47,862 nt of DNA from an uncultured Bacillaceae bacterium (GTDB taxonomy: Bacteria; Bacillota; Bacilli; Bacillales; Alkalibacillaceae): contig CALKAL010000073.1 in the NCBI GenBank assembly GCA_937983065.1, positions 1 through 47,862 of the forward strand, written 5' to 3'. A program made the translations under genes and the position numbers. Numbering within the stretch: the stretch's first letter is position 1; each line of letters starts with the position of its first letter. Below the pieces are notes generated by a model. The model was not told where the DNA came from. It ran no database searches and was given only the letters and a program-made list of their open reading frames with translations. Below, one piece after another: positions 33,642 to 41,894 of the stretch.

Positions 33642-34676
33642 TTAACTTAAAAAGTTAGCCATATCCTCAAGAGCTTGCCTTAATTTCTCTTTATTAACTT
33701 CATAATAAATTTTATTTTCATATTTAGAGGTCGTCACAAGACCTAATCGGAATAAAACATTCATATGATGTGAAACGGTTGGACTTGTTAAATCTAGTTT
33801 TTGCGCCAGTTCATATCCATAGTGCGGAGCTTTATTTAATTCTCGAATAATATTTAATCGTTTATTGTCCGATAGAGCACGAGCTAGCTCTATAATTTCC
33901 TCTTCCTTATCATTTCCTACCAATAAATCTTCAATTAACTGCACACCGGCAATGGAAATTGCAGTATCATTCATACTATTATAAGAAAATGTCGTTTCAT
34001 GCTGATGATAATAAGATGGAAAAATGATAATACTTTCCGGCAATTTTTCGGGAGATTTATGATCAAAACTAAATATTTCACTTAACTGCGGAACGGATAA
34101 TTTTTTAACATTTTCGAAAGCCTCCGCTTGAATCTTCTCAATTTCAAGTGCATTCGGTTTATATAGATTTTCATAACAATATTGAATGAGATTGACTAAC
34201 CTTTCCATCGTATCTTCTGGATTAAAATATAAATAAAATAACTTTGATTTTTCATTCATTGGCAATGTGCTATTTTTAACATATTCATGTACTTTTTCTG
34301 GATTATCTATAATTGAATAGTCTTCTAACGTATTTTGTCCTGTATTGAAAAACATAGAGATTAACCTTTTAGCGTCAACCGTTTTCAATATTTCAATACT
34401 TTCATCAATACTTCCATATTTCTTTGTCATATAGAAAACTTGTATCATTGACATGCCAAAAAAACTATCTGGATGGAAAAAAACATTCAATTCCTCTTTA
34501 ATATTTTCTGGTAAAGATTTTAACTGTTCCGCAAACCATTGATTCATCTTTTCTTTTTCCGGTTCATAATTCGTATCTTTTTTCGAATGATTATATTCAG
34601 TGATTCGTAACATAAGCACGAGCAATTCGTATATTGGCGATTGACTCACATAAAATTTTTCATACAATTTTTCCAT
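33642..34676 (-). CDS. Regulator with C-terminal ArsR-type helix-turn-helix
   Basis: The 344-residue protein has an N-terminal 250-residue helical domain of unknown ligand (a DUF5937-like layout) and a C-terminal ArsR winged helix: LARALSDNKRLNIIRELNKAPHYGYELAQKLDLTSPTVSHHMNVLFRLGLVTTSKYENKIYYEVNKEKL. The usual ArsR metal-binding cysteine motif (ELCVCDL) is replaced by HYGYELAQKL, so it is not a classic metal sensor. It is transcribed ahead of the MFS gene, and palindromes flank it on both sides. It probably represses itself and the pump. Confidence 0.8.
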   Translation of the reverse strand: MEKLYEKFYVSQSPIYELLVLMLRITEYNHSKKDTNYEPEKEKMNQWFAEQLKSLPENIKEELNVFFHPDSFFGMSMIQVFYMTKKYGSIDESIEILKTVDAKRLISMFFNTGQNTLEDYSIIDNPEKVHEYVKNSTLPMNEKSKLFYLYFNPEDTMERLVNLIQYCYENLYKPNALEIEKIQAEAFENVKKLSVPQLSEIFSFDHKSPEKLPESIIIFPSYYHQHETTFSYNSMNDTAISIAGVQLIEDLLVGNDKEEEIIELARALSDNKRLNIIRELNKAPHYGYELAQKLDLTSPTVSHHMNVLFRLGLVTTSKYENKIYYEVNKEKLRQALEDMANFLS

Positions 34677-34744
34677 AGTTACACCACTTTCTAATTCCTT
34701 ATTCGATAAACACCTAATAACTTCGTAAAGAAATGTTTATTTTA

Positions 34745-34763
34745 ATCTAACATGAGGTTAGAT
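34745..34763. promoter_or_regulatory. Inverted repeat upstream of the ArsR-type gene
   Basis: ATCTAAC-ATGAG-GTTAGAT has perfect 7-bp arms and lies 69 bp before the regulator start. It shares the ATCTAA/TTAGAT hexamer with the 33583-33602 palindrome, though the halves face the other way. Confidence 0.45.
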
Positions 34764-34827
34764 GAGTGTCAAACGTTATTTAAAAAATAGGTCTTATTAC
34801 TCTATTATACCTCCATACCAAAATTTC

Positions 34828-35895
34828 TTATTTTAATGGCAACGTTAACCAAAATGTATGTACATTATCTTTTGAATTAACACCGATTTTGCCATTATGG
34901 TGTTCAATAATTTCCTTTGATATAGCAAGTCCTAATCCCGAACCACCTGAATCTCGTGAACGGGAATGATCTGTTCTGTAAAAGCGATCAAATATTCTTT
35001 CACGATCATGATCAGTAATACGTTTTCCAGGACCCGTAACAGTTATCATATATTCCGATTGAAGATTACTTCCTTTTATCATAATTGGTCCAGTACCGTC
35101 ATAATAGTTTATCGCATTATCAATTAGATTACTCACCACTTGGGTTAAAGCATCACTGTTTACTGTTATTAAACTAGATTCAATATCGACAATAATTTTT
35201 ATTTTATTTTGCATTAAAGTCCATTTAAACATACCAATAGATTGTTCCACTAAAGTTTTTATTTGAACCTGTGATTTTTCCATAAAGGTTTGACTCGAAA
35301 CACGGTCCCATTCCTTCAATAGTTCCATCTGCTCAACTAAATGAATTAGTCGATTTGTTTCCTCATATAAAGATTGATACAGTTTCTTGTCTCCATCAAT
35401 GACACCAGATTGCAAAGATTTAAGATACCCGTTTAAATTAGATAATGGCGTTCGAAATTCATGGGATAAATCAGAGACTAACTTTTGCCGCTGCTCTTCG
35501 TTTGATTTTAATTGTTGAACTAAATCATTAAAATGACTAATTAGTTCACCAATTTCCCCTTTTTCCTTTACTTTTATTCGGCTTGGATATTCACCTTGTT
35601 TCATCTTTTTCATGGAAAAAATAATTTTCTGCAATGGATGGATTAATTTTTTCGTCAAGTAATAATGTGCAAAACTACCGAAAATTATTGTGGAAATGCT
35701 GAAGAACAACAAATATTGCAGCAACGTCTTTTCGAACAAGTTTTGTTTTTCATTAGTCATCGTTACTAACCCATCGGCTAATACACAAGCGGTGTTATAA
35801 ATAGCCCAACCACTTACACTAACTAATGCTGTTATTACCAATATATTGATAAAAGTTAGTCGGACAATAAATTGTTTAGGAAACAAGTCTTTCAT
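34828..35895 (-). CDS. Sensor histidine kinase with degenerate G1 box
   Basis: From ATG 35895 the 355-residue kinase has helix 1 (about residues 10-31), a short outside loop with a single Cys37, helix 2 (60-80), a HAMP linker, the H box SHEFRTPL (His145), the N box NLIDNA (256-261) and the G2 box GGSGLGLAI. The G1 box, normally DxGxG, reads VTGPGKRI (286-293): the ATP-adenine-contacting Asp is missing. ATG 35895 lies one base after the response-regulator stop. It is the last gene of a TlpA-regulator-kinase operon. Redox sensing through Cys37 is conceivable but inferred only from the context. Confidence 0.85.
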   Translation of the reverse strand: MKDLFPKQFIVRLTFINILVITALVSVSGWAIYNTACVLADGLVTMTNEKQNLFEKTLLQYLLFFSISTIIFGSFAHYYLTKKLIHPLQKIIFSMKKMKQGEYPSRIKVKEKGEIGELISHFNDLVQQLKSNEEQRQKLVSDLSHEFRTPLSNLNGYLKSLQSGVIDGDKKLYQSLYEETNRLIHLVEQMELLKEWDRVSSQTFMEKSQVQIKTLVEQSIGMFKWTLMQNKIKIIVDIESSLITVNSDALTQVVSNLIDNAINYYDGTGPIMIKGSNLQSEYMITVTGPGKRITDHDRERIFDRFYRTDHSRSRDSGGSGLGLAISKEIIEHHNGKIGVNSKDNVHTFWLTLPLK

Positions 35896-35896
35896 T

Positions 35897-36580
35897 TTAT
35901 TCCGCAACAAATTTATACCCCATTCCTCTTACTGTAACAATCCGCTTAGGAGAAGCAGGATTTTCTTCGATTTTTTTCCGTAAATTTTTAATATGAGCAT
36001 CTATTGTACGATCCAGTATAGTATGATCTGCATAAGGATAGAGTTGATCGATAATATCTTCTCTCGAGTGAACAACATTCGGATTTTCCATAAAATAAAA
36101 TAGTAGAGTGAATTCTTGCTTCGTTAAGTCAATTTCCTTGTCAAAAAGTAATACTTCACCTTTTCTTGGCTTAATACATAATCCATCATGAGTTATCTTT
36201 TGGCAAAATTGACCCGTTCTCCGTAACACAGCTTCAATATGAGCTAATAGTACTTCTGGTTCAAAAGGCTTTACTAAATAATCATCCGCACCAATTTTAA
36301 GCCCATTAATTCTATCTTCTGTTCGTGATTTGGCAGACAACATTATAATTGACACTTCATTTCGTTGTTGTGCGCGTACCCATGTACAAAACTCTTCTCC
36401 ACTCAGTTTTGGTAGCATTAGATCAAGTACGACAAGGCATGGATGTTCTGTCAAGAAGACTTCTTTAGCAGTCTCTCCATCTGCCGCTTCGACAACTTCA
36501 TACCCTGCTTTCGTAAGGTAAATTCGTATCAGTTCACGAATCATTTTGTCATCTTCAACAACTAATATAGTTTGGTCCAT
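35897..36580 (-). CDS. OmpR/PhoB-family response regulator
   Basis: The 227-residue protein has a receiver domain with the acidic pair Asp10/Asp11, the phospho-acceptor Asp53 in LVVLDLMLPKLSG, the signalling Thr/Ser region MLSAKS and the Lys in DYLVKPF. The winged-helix effector follows, with LTKQEFTLLFYFMENPNVVHSREDIIDQLY and IKNLRKKIEE...VRGMGYKF. It pairs with the kinase encoded one base downstream. It follows the TlpA-like gene by 30 bp in the same operon, so the genes are likely co-transcribed. Its target genes are unknown. Confidence 0.93.
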   Translation of the reverse strand: MDQTILVVEDDKMIRELIRIYLTKAGYEVVEAADGETAKEVFLTEHPCLVVLDLMLPKLSGEEFCTWVRAQQRNEVSIIMLSAKSRTEDRINGLKIGADDYLVKPFEPEVLLAHIEAVLRRTGQFCQKITHDGLCIKPRKGEVLLFDKEIDLTKQEFTLLFYFMENPNVVHSREDIIDQLYPYADHTILDRTIDAHIKNLRKKIEENPASPKRIVTVRGMGYKFVAE

Positions 36581-36610
36581 ATCCTCACCTCAAAACCATT
36601 ATACGCATCT

Positions 36611-37186
36611 TTAATTCATCTTCTCAAATTCTCGGACCATTAAATCATAATTTAATGCACTAAACGCATGAAACCTAATTATACCATTGGAATCTACCAT
36701 AAAAGTCGTTGGAATCGGTTGTATTTTATAAAGAAAAGAAACATCTAAATTCGAATCTAATAAAATTGGAAATGTAAGCTCAAATTCATCAACGAAATTT
36801 TCTATAGCACCTATACTCGTTTCCGTATCCGTTAAGTTAACCGCTAATATCTCGACATCTTTGGCATTATAGAACTTCTCCATATCCGGCATTTCAGCTC
36901 GACATGGTGGACACCACGTTGCCCAAAAATTAACCATCACCCGTTTTCCACGGAAATCTGATAAACGAACTGTCTCCCCTGATAATGTTTGTAGTTCAAA
37001 GTCAGGAGCTTGTTGTCCGACATATAAACCAACTTCAACTTCTTCCGTATCTTCAATCTCGTTCGAATCCTCTTGCTCCCCAGTACGTTCACTTTGTGCT
37101 ACATTTTTTTCATCCGTATCAAGAAAATCAAATATGGCCCAACTTAACATCCCAATCATCACAACGATAATAATCGCTTTCTTCAC
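36611..37186 (-). CDS. TlpA/ResA-type thiol-disulfide oxidoreductase (second copy)
   Basis: The 191-residue membrane-anchored thioredoxin-fold protein has helix 3-21, an acidic linker (TGEQEDSNEIEDTEEVEVGL), active site WATWCPPC (Cys92, Cys95) and cis-proline IPTTFMVD. It is a clear paralogue of the product at 14955-15497, sharing the AEMPDMEKFY/SEMPDMEKFY region and the VREFEKM ending, but with a CPPC instead of CGPC redox site and no ccdA beside it. It is the first gene of the operon with a two-component system. GTG 37186 follows GGAGG. Confidence 0.88.
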   Translation of the reverse strand: MKKAIIIVVMIGMLSWAIFDFLDTDEKNVAQSERTGEQEDSNEIEDTEEVEVGLYVGQQAPDFELQTLSGETVRLSDFRGKRVMVNFWATWCPPCRAEMPDMEKFYNAKDVEILAVNLTDTETSIGAIENFVDEFELTFPILLDSNLDVSFLYKIQPIPTTFMVDSNGIIRFHAFSALNYDLMVREFEKMN

Positions 37187-37580
37187 TAGACCGACCTCCT
37201 GTATTACACTAATCTCAGCATACTTAATATTTAATCATTACAAGTTATGAAATTTCCTTAATTGTTAGGAGATAAAGAGTATACAAAGTGTTTATTTATT
37301 GTTTTTACCGTTTCAAGTTTACTCCATACAATGGTAGCAGTTTGTTGTGAAAATTTGATGAAGATACGTTTTTCTTAATTGGATTTTGTATGACAATCAA
37401 TTTTCAACAATACTTTATGTTGAACTGAATCTTTTAGGTGAACAAGAATAGCACTTAATCATTAAGTATGTAAAGAATCTTCGTTTTAATTTGATTTTTC
37501 GCAAAAAAATAAAGGACCCCTTTTCAAATGAGAAGGAATCCCTTTATTTTAATAATTCTTTAAAATGCTTGCTCCTACAA
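37187..37580. other. 394-bp gap with a terminator and promoter region
   Basis: The left part should hold the promoter of the TlpA-regulator-kinase operon; no strong -35/-10 pair stands out. The right end holds the terminator at 37508-37549. The middle shows no open frame with a ribosome binding site. Confidence 0.4.
37508..37549 (-). terminator. Terminator after the DinB-like gene
   Basis: AATAAAGG...CCCTT and AAGG...CCTTTATT form a long imperfect stem; a T run follows on the minus strand. Confidence 0.65.
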
Positions 37581-38054
37581 TCACTCAACATTTCTAATGC
37601 ATTTCTTAATATCGACGATGGCCTGAACATGCATTCCTTCATGAAAAGCTGTTCGAACGAGGGCTTGTTCAATCGTTGTATAATCTTCCATACTTGTTGG
37701 AGGATATGTATCTTCTAACCGGTGGGCATAACGTTCTTTTATATCATTGATTTGATTTTCAAGTAGTCCCAATAACTCTTCAAATGTCGGTGTTTCATCC
37801 GTAAAATTTGCTGGCGTTGTTCCAAAACCGAACCACTTGTTAAATTGATTCATCCGCTCATCTTTTTCTCGAGTTACCGCTAAAATCCACAAATATTGAT
37901 CGAGATAAGTATGTCCCATATTCCACCTAATATTGTTCCTAAAGCCGTCCGGAATTATTTCCGCTTCTTCCTCCGTCACATCCGTAAGACAGTCTAAAAA
38001 ATAATCCCGATAATTATCTAATGACTTAAATAACATCTCTTGCCGTTCATTCAC
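37581..38054 (-). CDS. DinB-superfamily protein
   Basis: The 157-residue four-helix protein shows the metal-site histidines of the DinB/YfiT superfamily: NIRWNMGHTYLDQYLW gives the first His, and TAFHEGMHVQAIVDI the HxxxH pair near the C-terminus. The N-terminal region (LDNYRDYFLDCLTDVTEEEAEIIP) is typical. Members include bacillithiol S-transferases and DNA-damage-induced proteins, so a thiol-transferase role is possible in an organism with FosB, but this is not shown. Start GTG 38054 after GGGGGAG. Monocistronic with a terminator at 37508. Confidence 0.85.
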   Translation of the reverse strand: MNERQEMLFKSLDNYRDYFLDCLTDVTEEEAEIIPDGFRNNIRWNMGHTYLDQYLWILAVTREKDERMNQFNKWFGFGTTPANFTDETPTFEELLGLLENQINDIKERYAHRLEDTYPPTSMEDYTTIEQALVRTAFHEGMHVQAIVDIKKCIRNVE

Positions 38055-38174
38055 GATTTCTCCCCCTAACTAAAATTCGACTTTAACTATTAATTCAAGA
38101 TGACAAAGGAAATTCCTGCATATTTTTCTTGAAATATTTCAAACCTATGCCAGATTGAACCCTACTTAAATTAT

Positions 38175-39119
38175 TCAGTAAAGACGAAGTAACCAATGCA
38201 ACAAACTATATAACATAGGAATTGTAATAAGACATAGAAGGGTCGATAGCAAAACTCCAAACGACGCAAAGGCAGTATCGCCGCCAAACTTTTGTGCATA
38301 AATAGAAGTCGTCGTCGCACTCGGCATCGCGGACGTTAACACGGCGATAATTATTAAAGAATAGGAGACATTAAGGAAGATGAAAAAGAATAAAAATGAT
38401 GGGATGATAAGCAACCTGAAACAAGCAGCAACCCAAATATAAATATTCCTACTATACTTTTTAAAAACTTGCCAGCGAATTTCACCAAGCATACTTCCAA
38501 TTAAAATCATCGACAACGGCACTGTCATTTTCCCAACCGTTTCAAACGTATTTAACATTGGACTCGGCCAACTAAAAGGAAGAAAAAGCAAACCTAATCC
38601 AATTAAAGTTGACAAAATACCTGGGTTAATCAACAACCGCTTCCAGACGACACTCTTATCATTTTTCGTAAAAAGATAAATGCCATATGTCCAAATTAAT
38701 ATTAAGTAACAAATATTAAAAAAAGTGACATAAATTATCCCTTGTTCACCTAACAAAATATAGCTTATTGCAAAACCGATAAAACCTTGGTTGCCAAAAA
38801 TAATTAAGCTTTCATAAACGCTTTTTTGACTTAAAGGAATGCTCGCTTTTCTTCTAAGCCAAGCCCCAATAAAAACGGATACACTCAAAATAAATATAGA
38901 CATCATGACGAGCCAGAGAAAATCTTGCATAAGCTCCATCGTAAAATTGGTATTAAGGGAATAAAGGATTAACGCTGGCAAAGTGATGTAAAGGATCAGT
39001 TGAGTAATAACTCCATTTGCATGTGAATTAAGTATTTTCCCACGCCGACTTAAAAATCCGATGACGGTCATCATATATAAAGGAATCATCTCTAGAATAA
39101 ATGAACCTGTCGATAGCAA
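38175..39119 (-). CDS. AEC-family (auxin efflux carrier) transporter
   Basis: The 314-residue protein has about ten membrane helices in the two inverted halves of the AEC family. Recognisable pieces are TVIGFLSRRGKILNSHANGVITQLILYITLPALIL near the start, a mid-protein GNQGFIGFAISYILLGEQG, VPLSMILIGSMLGEIRW and the late SAMPSATTTSIYAQKFGGD. Bacterial members move organic acids such as malate; the substrate here is unknown. The start is TTG 39119, 3 nt after GGGGAGAGG. No regulator is adjacent. Confidence 0.9.
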   Translation of the reverse strand: MLSTGSFILEMIPLYMMTVIGFLSRRGKILNSHANGVITQLILYITLPALILYSLNTNFTMELMQDFLWLVMMSIFILSVSVFIGAWLRRKASIPLSQKSVYESLIIFGNQGFIGFAISYILLGEQGIIYVTFFNICYLILIWTYGIYLFTKNDKSVVWKRLLINPGILSTLIGLGLLFLPFSWPSPMLNTFETVGKMTVPLSMILIGSMLGEIRWQVFKKYSRNIYIWVAACFRLLIIPSFLFFFIFLNVSYSLIIIAVLTSAMPSATTTSIYAQKFGGDTAFASFGVLLSTLLCLITIPMLYSLLHWLLRLY

Positions 39120-39353
39120 CTGCCTCTCCCCTTTCCCTCATTTTTAGCGTATGAGATCTGAAAGGAGAAGGTACACTGTTTAACTTGAACTATTCATTTA
39201 AACGTTTATGAACAACCATCTTGATGACTTAAATTTGAATATAAGGATTGAATTATTTCGAGAAAAATAAAAATGGAATCCATTTATAAGTATTAATATA
39301 TCGAAATGGTAAAAAATAAAATTGAAATTAATTCTAAAAAATGATGTGGAGGT

Positions 39354-39659
39354 ATGAAATCAATGGAAGCGATAAGAAGAATTGCACTTGCTCTCGTTAT
39401 AATAGGTGCCATCAACTGGGGCCTTATTGGATTGTTTCAATTTGATTTAGTAGCAGCATTATTCGGGGGGCAAGAAGCCGCATTATCAAGAGTCGTTTAT
39501 ACTCTTGTCGGAATAAGTGCTTTATTTTGTTTAGGTTTGTTATTTTCACCAATGGAAGAAAGGGATACGACAACACGCCCTAGAGATGTCAGCTACGGTA
39601 CCGAATTTGGTGAAGATTCCTTTTTCGATGATGAAACCAATCGTAAGCGAAGAAGGTAG
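39354..39659 (+). CDS. DUF378 small membrane protein
   Basis: The first 65 residues are DUF378: IRRIALALVIIGAINWGLIGLFQFDLVAALFGG...SRVVYTLVGISALFCLGLLF, two membrane helices with the conserved INWGLIGLF. A charged tail (TEFGEDSFFDDETNRKRRR) makes it longer than YuzA-type members. ATG 39354 is almost touching GGAGG; ATG 39363 (MEAIRRI) is 10 nt from it and may be the real start. Function unknown. Confidence 0.85.
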   Translation: MKSMEAIRRIALALVIIGAINWGLIGLFQFDLVAALFGGQEAALSRVVYTLVGISALFCLGLLFSPMEERDTTTRPRDVSYGTEFGEDSFFDDETNRKRRR

Positions 39660-39805
39660 TAATAACCGAAATTTGTATCCCAACATGTAAGCCTCCTTTT
39701 TAAAAATAACGAACTGAAATTTGGATATAAAGTTGAAAATTGAGAACGATAAGATACAGGTATTATAAAACGATACAATGATTGAACTTAATAAGGAGGA
39801 TTACA

Positions 39806-40303
39806 ATGGGAATTATGAGTGGAAATCCAAAAAATGAACCGCTGCATTATGGAGAAGTATTTAGTACGTGGACGTTTTTACTCACAGCTAAAGGATCAAT
39901 TGCAGGCTATCAAACTCACCTTAATCATACTGGTGATAAAGACTTACAAAAGCTGCTTGAAGAAGCCATTCAAGGTAGTCAAGACGAAGTAAAACAAATT
40001 GAAACGTTATTAAAGGAAAATGGAATTGGTCTTCCTCCAACTCCCCCTGAAAGACCCCAAGCAAACTTAGAGGATATTCCTGCTGGAGCCCGCTTTTCAG
40101 ATGCTGAAATAGCAGCGAAATTATCTGCGAGTATCTCTGCTGGATTAATCGCGTGCAGTACAATTATGGGTCAATCCATTCGAGAAGACATTGCGATGAT
40201 GTTCGGACAGTTTCACGTTCAAAAAGCGGCACTCGGAGCAAAAGCGCTACGTCTAAATAAAGAAAAAGGATGGCTAGTACCACCCCCACTCCATCAATCT
40301 TAG
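39806..40303 (+). CDS. DUF3231-family protein (short form)
   Basis: The 165-residue protein starts at ATG 39806, 6 nt after TAAGGAGG. It shows one DUF3231 helical unit: GEVFSTWTFLLTAKGSIAGYQTHLNHTGDKDLQKLLEEAI and LSASISAGLIACSTIMGQSIREDIAMMFGQFHVQKAALGAKALRLNKEKGWLVPPP. DUF3231 proteins resemble CotF-like four-helix spore or stress proteins. It is the only intact member in the window, since the one at 28367 is broken. A terminator follows at 40354. Confidence 0.85.
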   Translation: MGIMSGNPKNEPLHYGEVFSTWTFLLTAKGSIAGYQTHLNHTGDKDLQKLLEEAIQGSQDEVKQIETLLKENGIGLPPTPPERPQANLEDIPAGARFSDAEIAAKLSASISAGLIACSTIMGQSIREDIAMMFGQFHVQKAALGAKALRLNKEKGWLVPPPLHQS

Positions 40304-40353
40304 GCTACAGATATTTAGTTTTGCATAGATATTTTAAACGACACATTTTACTT

Positions 40354-40396
40354 AAAAAAAGGTGCTGATTCTTCTATAGAAAAAGCACCTTTTTTT
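40354..40396. terminator. Bidirectional terminator
   Basis: AAAAAAAGGTGCT (40354-40366) pairs with AGCACCTTTTTTT (40384-40396) between convergent genes. Confidence 0.85.
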
Positions 40397-40419
40397 AAGG
40401 CTGTTATTTTACAGCCGAA

Positions 40420-41124
40420 TTATTTATAACAAGCCTCGATAAAAGCCATAAAAATATCAATTGAAGGCTGATCATTAGCCTCCATTAAAAGCTCAGGATG
40501 CCATTGGACACCTACAACGAATTTATGATTCGTGCTTTCAATCGCTTCAATTACTCCGTCTGATGACGTCGCAGACACGATGAAGTTCTCACCCATCTTT
40601 CTTACTGCTTGATGGTGATAGCTGTTCACCTTGAAGGATGTCTTTTGGGTAATGGTATGCAAGATTGAATTTTCAACGACATGAATAAAATGGGATGCAT
40701 GTGTGTAAGGTGCATTTTGATCATGTTGCAAAAGTTCATGGTCATATTGAGCATAAATATCTTGATACATATCCCCACCCGCGGCGATATTTAATATTTG
40801 TGACCCACGGCAAATTCCTAAAATAGGTTTATTCAATGCCAACATTTCCTTAATTAATGCAAGTTCAAAAAAATCCCTTTCTGGAGTAATCTCCCCTAAC
40901 TTTCTATGAGGCTCTTCACCAAATAATGTAGGATCAATATCCCCACCACCAGTTAATAACAACCCATCAATTTTGTTTGCAATTACTTTAATGTCATCTT
41001 CATTTTCTATATTTGGTAGGATAACAGGAATCCCATTACTTTTAGAAACGGCATAATAATTTGCATTCCCAACAACTGTTTTCTTATCTTTCACATTCGA
41101 TGTAATCCCAATTAAAGGTTTCAT
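40420..41124 (-). CDS. Gamma-glutamyl-gamma-aminobutyrate hydrolase-like protein (peptidase C26)
   Basis: A 234-residue class I amidotransferase-fold hydrolase: GLLLTGGGDIDPTLFGEEPH, ITPERDFFELALI, the nucleophile elbow PILGICRGSQ (Cys105) and the His-Glu pair VVGVQWHPELL. The PuuD/GuaA-like C26 family cleaves gamma-glutamyl compounds, for example gamma-glutamyl-GABA in putrescine breakdown; no other puu genes are nearby. It is encoded 18 bp after a histidine-phosphatase gene in the same direction, with AAAGGAG before the ATG. Confidence 0.9.
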   Translation of the reverse strand: MKPLIGITSNVKDKKTVVGNANYYAVSKSNGIPVILPNIENEDDIKVIANKIDGLLLTGGGDIDPTLFGEEPHRKLGEITPERDFFELALIKEMLALNKPILGICRGSQILNIAAGGDMYQDIYAQYDHELLQHDQNAPYTHASHFIHVVENSILHTITQKTSFKVNSYHHQAVRKMGENFIVSATSSDGVIEAIESTNHKFVVGVQWHPELLMEANDQPSIDIFMAFIEACYK

Positions 41125-41142
41125 ATTTTTTCTCCTTTACGC

Positions 41143-41697
41143 CTATTCTTTATACAATTTACTAACATTTTTTAGTTCTTTTCCCTCAAAATTTAATCGA
41201 TATATATCTGGCATAGTGAGATTGTTCCAGAAATTAAAGTCGTATTGTTTGTCAAAGTAATTCATAATCAGAGTCATAATATTTCCGTGGGTACCAATTG
41301 CGATATGTTGACCCTTATACTTCTCTAATACATGAAAAGTTGCCTCAACTCCCCTTTTTTGCGCTACGATATTCGACTCTCCACCTTCCCAAGAAAAGTT
41401 TTCGTCTTCCCACACTTTCGTAATGGCTTCACTAAAATCCTTAACCGAGGATTCGGCTAATTTGCGTTCTTTAAAACCATCGATGACATCAATCTCTTTA
41501 TTAATGTATTTTGCTATCCCTTCAACGGTTTGAATAGCACGTAGATAAGGACTTGAAACAACGATATCAATTTCTTCAAGGATTAATAATTTAGCTACTT
41601 TACTTGCATCTTTAAAACCTTGCTCCGATAAAGGTCTTTTTAATTCTTCTGGTGTGTATGTAGAGTGCGCATGTCTTACAAAGTATAGATTCGTCAT
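41143..41697 (-). CDS. Histidine phosphatase family protein
   Basis: The 184-residue protein shows the RHG-type phosphatase motif as LYFVRHAHSTYTPEE, followed by RPLSEQGFKDASKVAKLL and VVSSPYLRAIQTVEGIAKY, with the second catalytic His in IAIGTHGNIMTL. The first catalytic loop is RHA rather than RHG, a common variant. Members hydrolyse phosphate esters of many kinds; specificity is unknown. It is the first gene of a two-gene operon with the C26 hydrolase. Start ATG 41697 after AGGGGCTGA. Confidence 0.88.
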   Translation of the reverse strand: MTNLYFVRHAHSTYTPEELKRPLSEQGFKDASKVAKLLILEEIDIVVSSPYLRAIQTVEGIAKYINKEIDVIDGFKERKLAESSVKDFSEAITKVWEDENFSWEGGESNIVAQKRGVEATFHVLEKYKGQHIAIGTHGNIMTLIMNYFDKQYDFNFWNNLTMPDIYRLNFEGKELKNVSKLYKE

Positions 41698-41894
41698 TCC
41701 TATCAGCCCCTGTTACTGCTATTTTATCGAGTTCGACGAGTCCCTGAAAATCCCTCGATATATAATCCATATTCGCTAACATTGTCGTAATTTCCTTTTT
41801 CCTATATACGATTAACATCGATAGCCATTCCTCTAGCCATTCGATATAATTTGATATAAGTATAAAAACATTGCGGAAGAAGGTGCTTTTTTAC

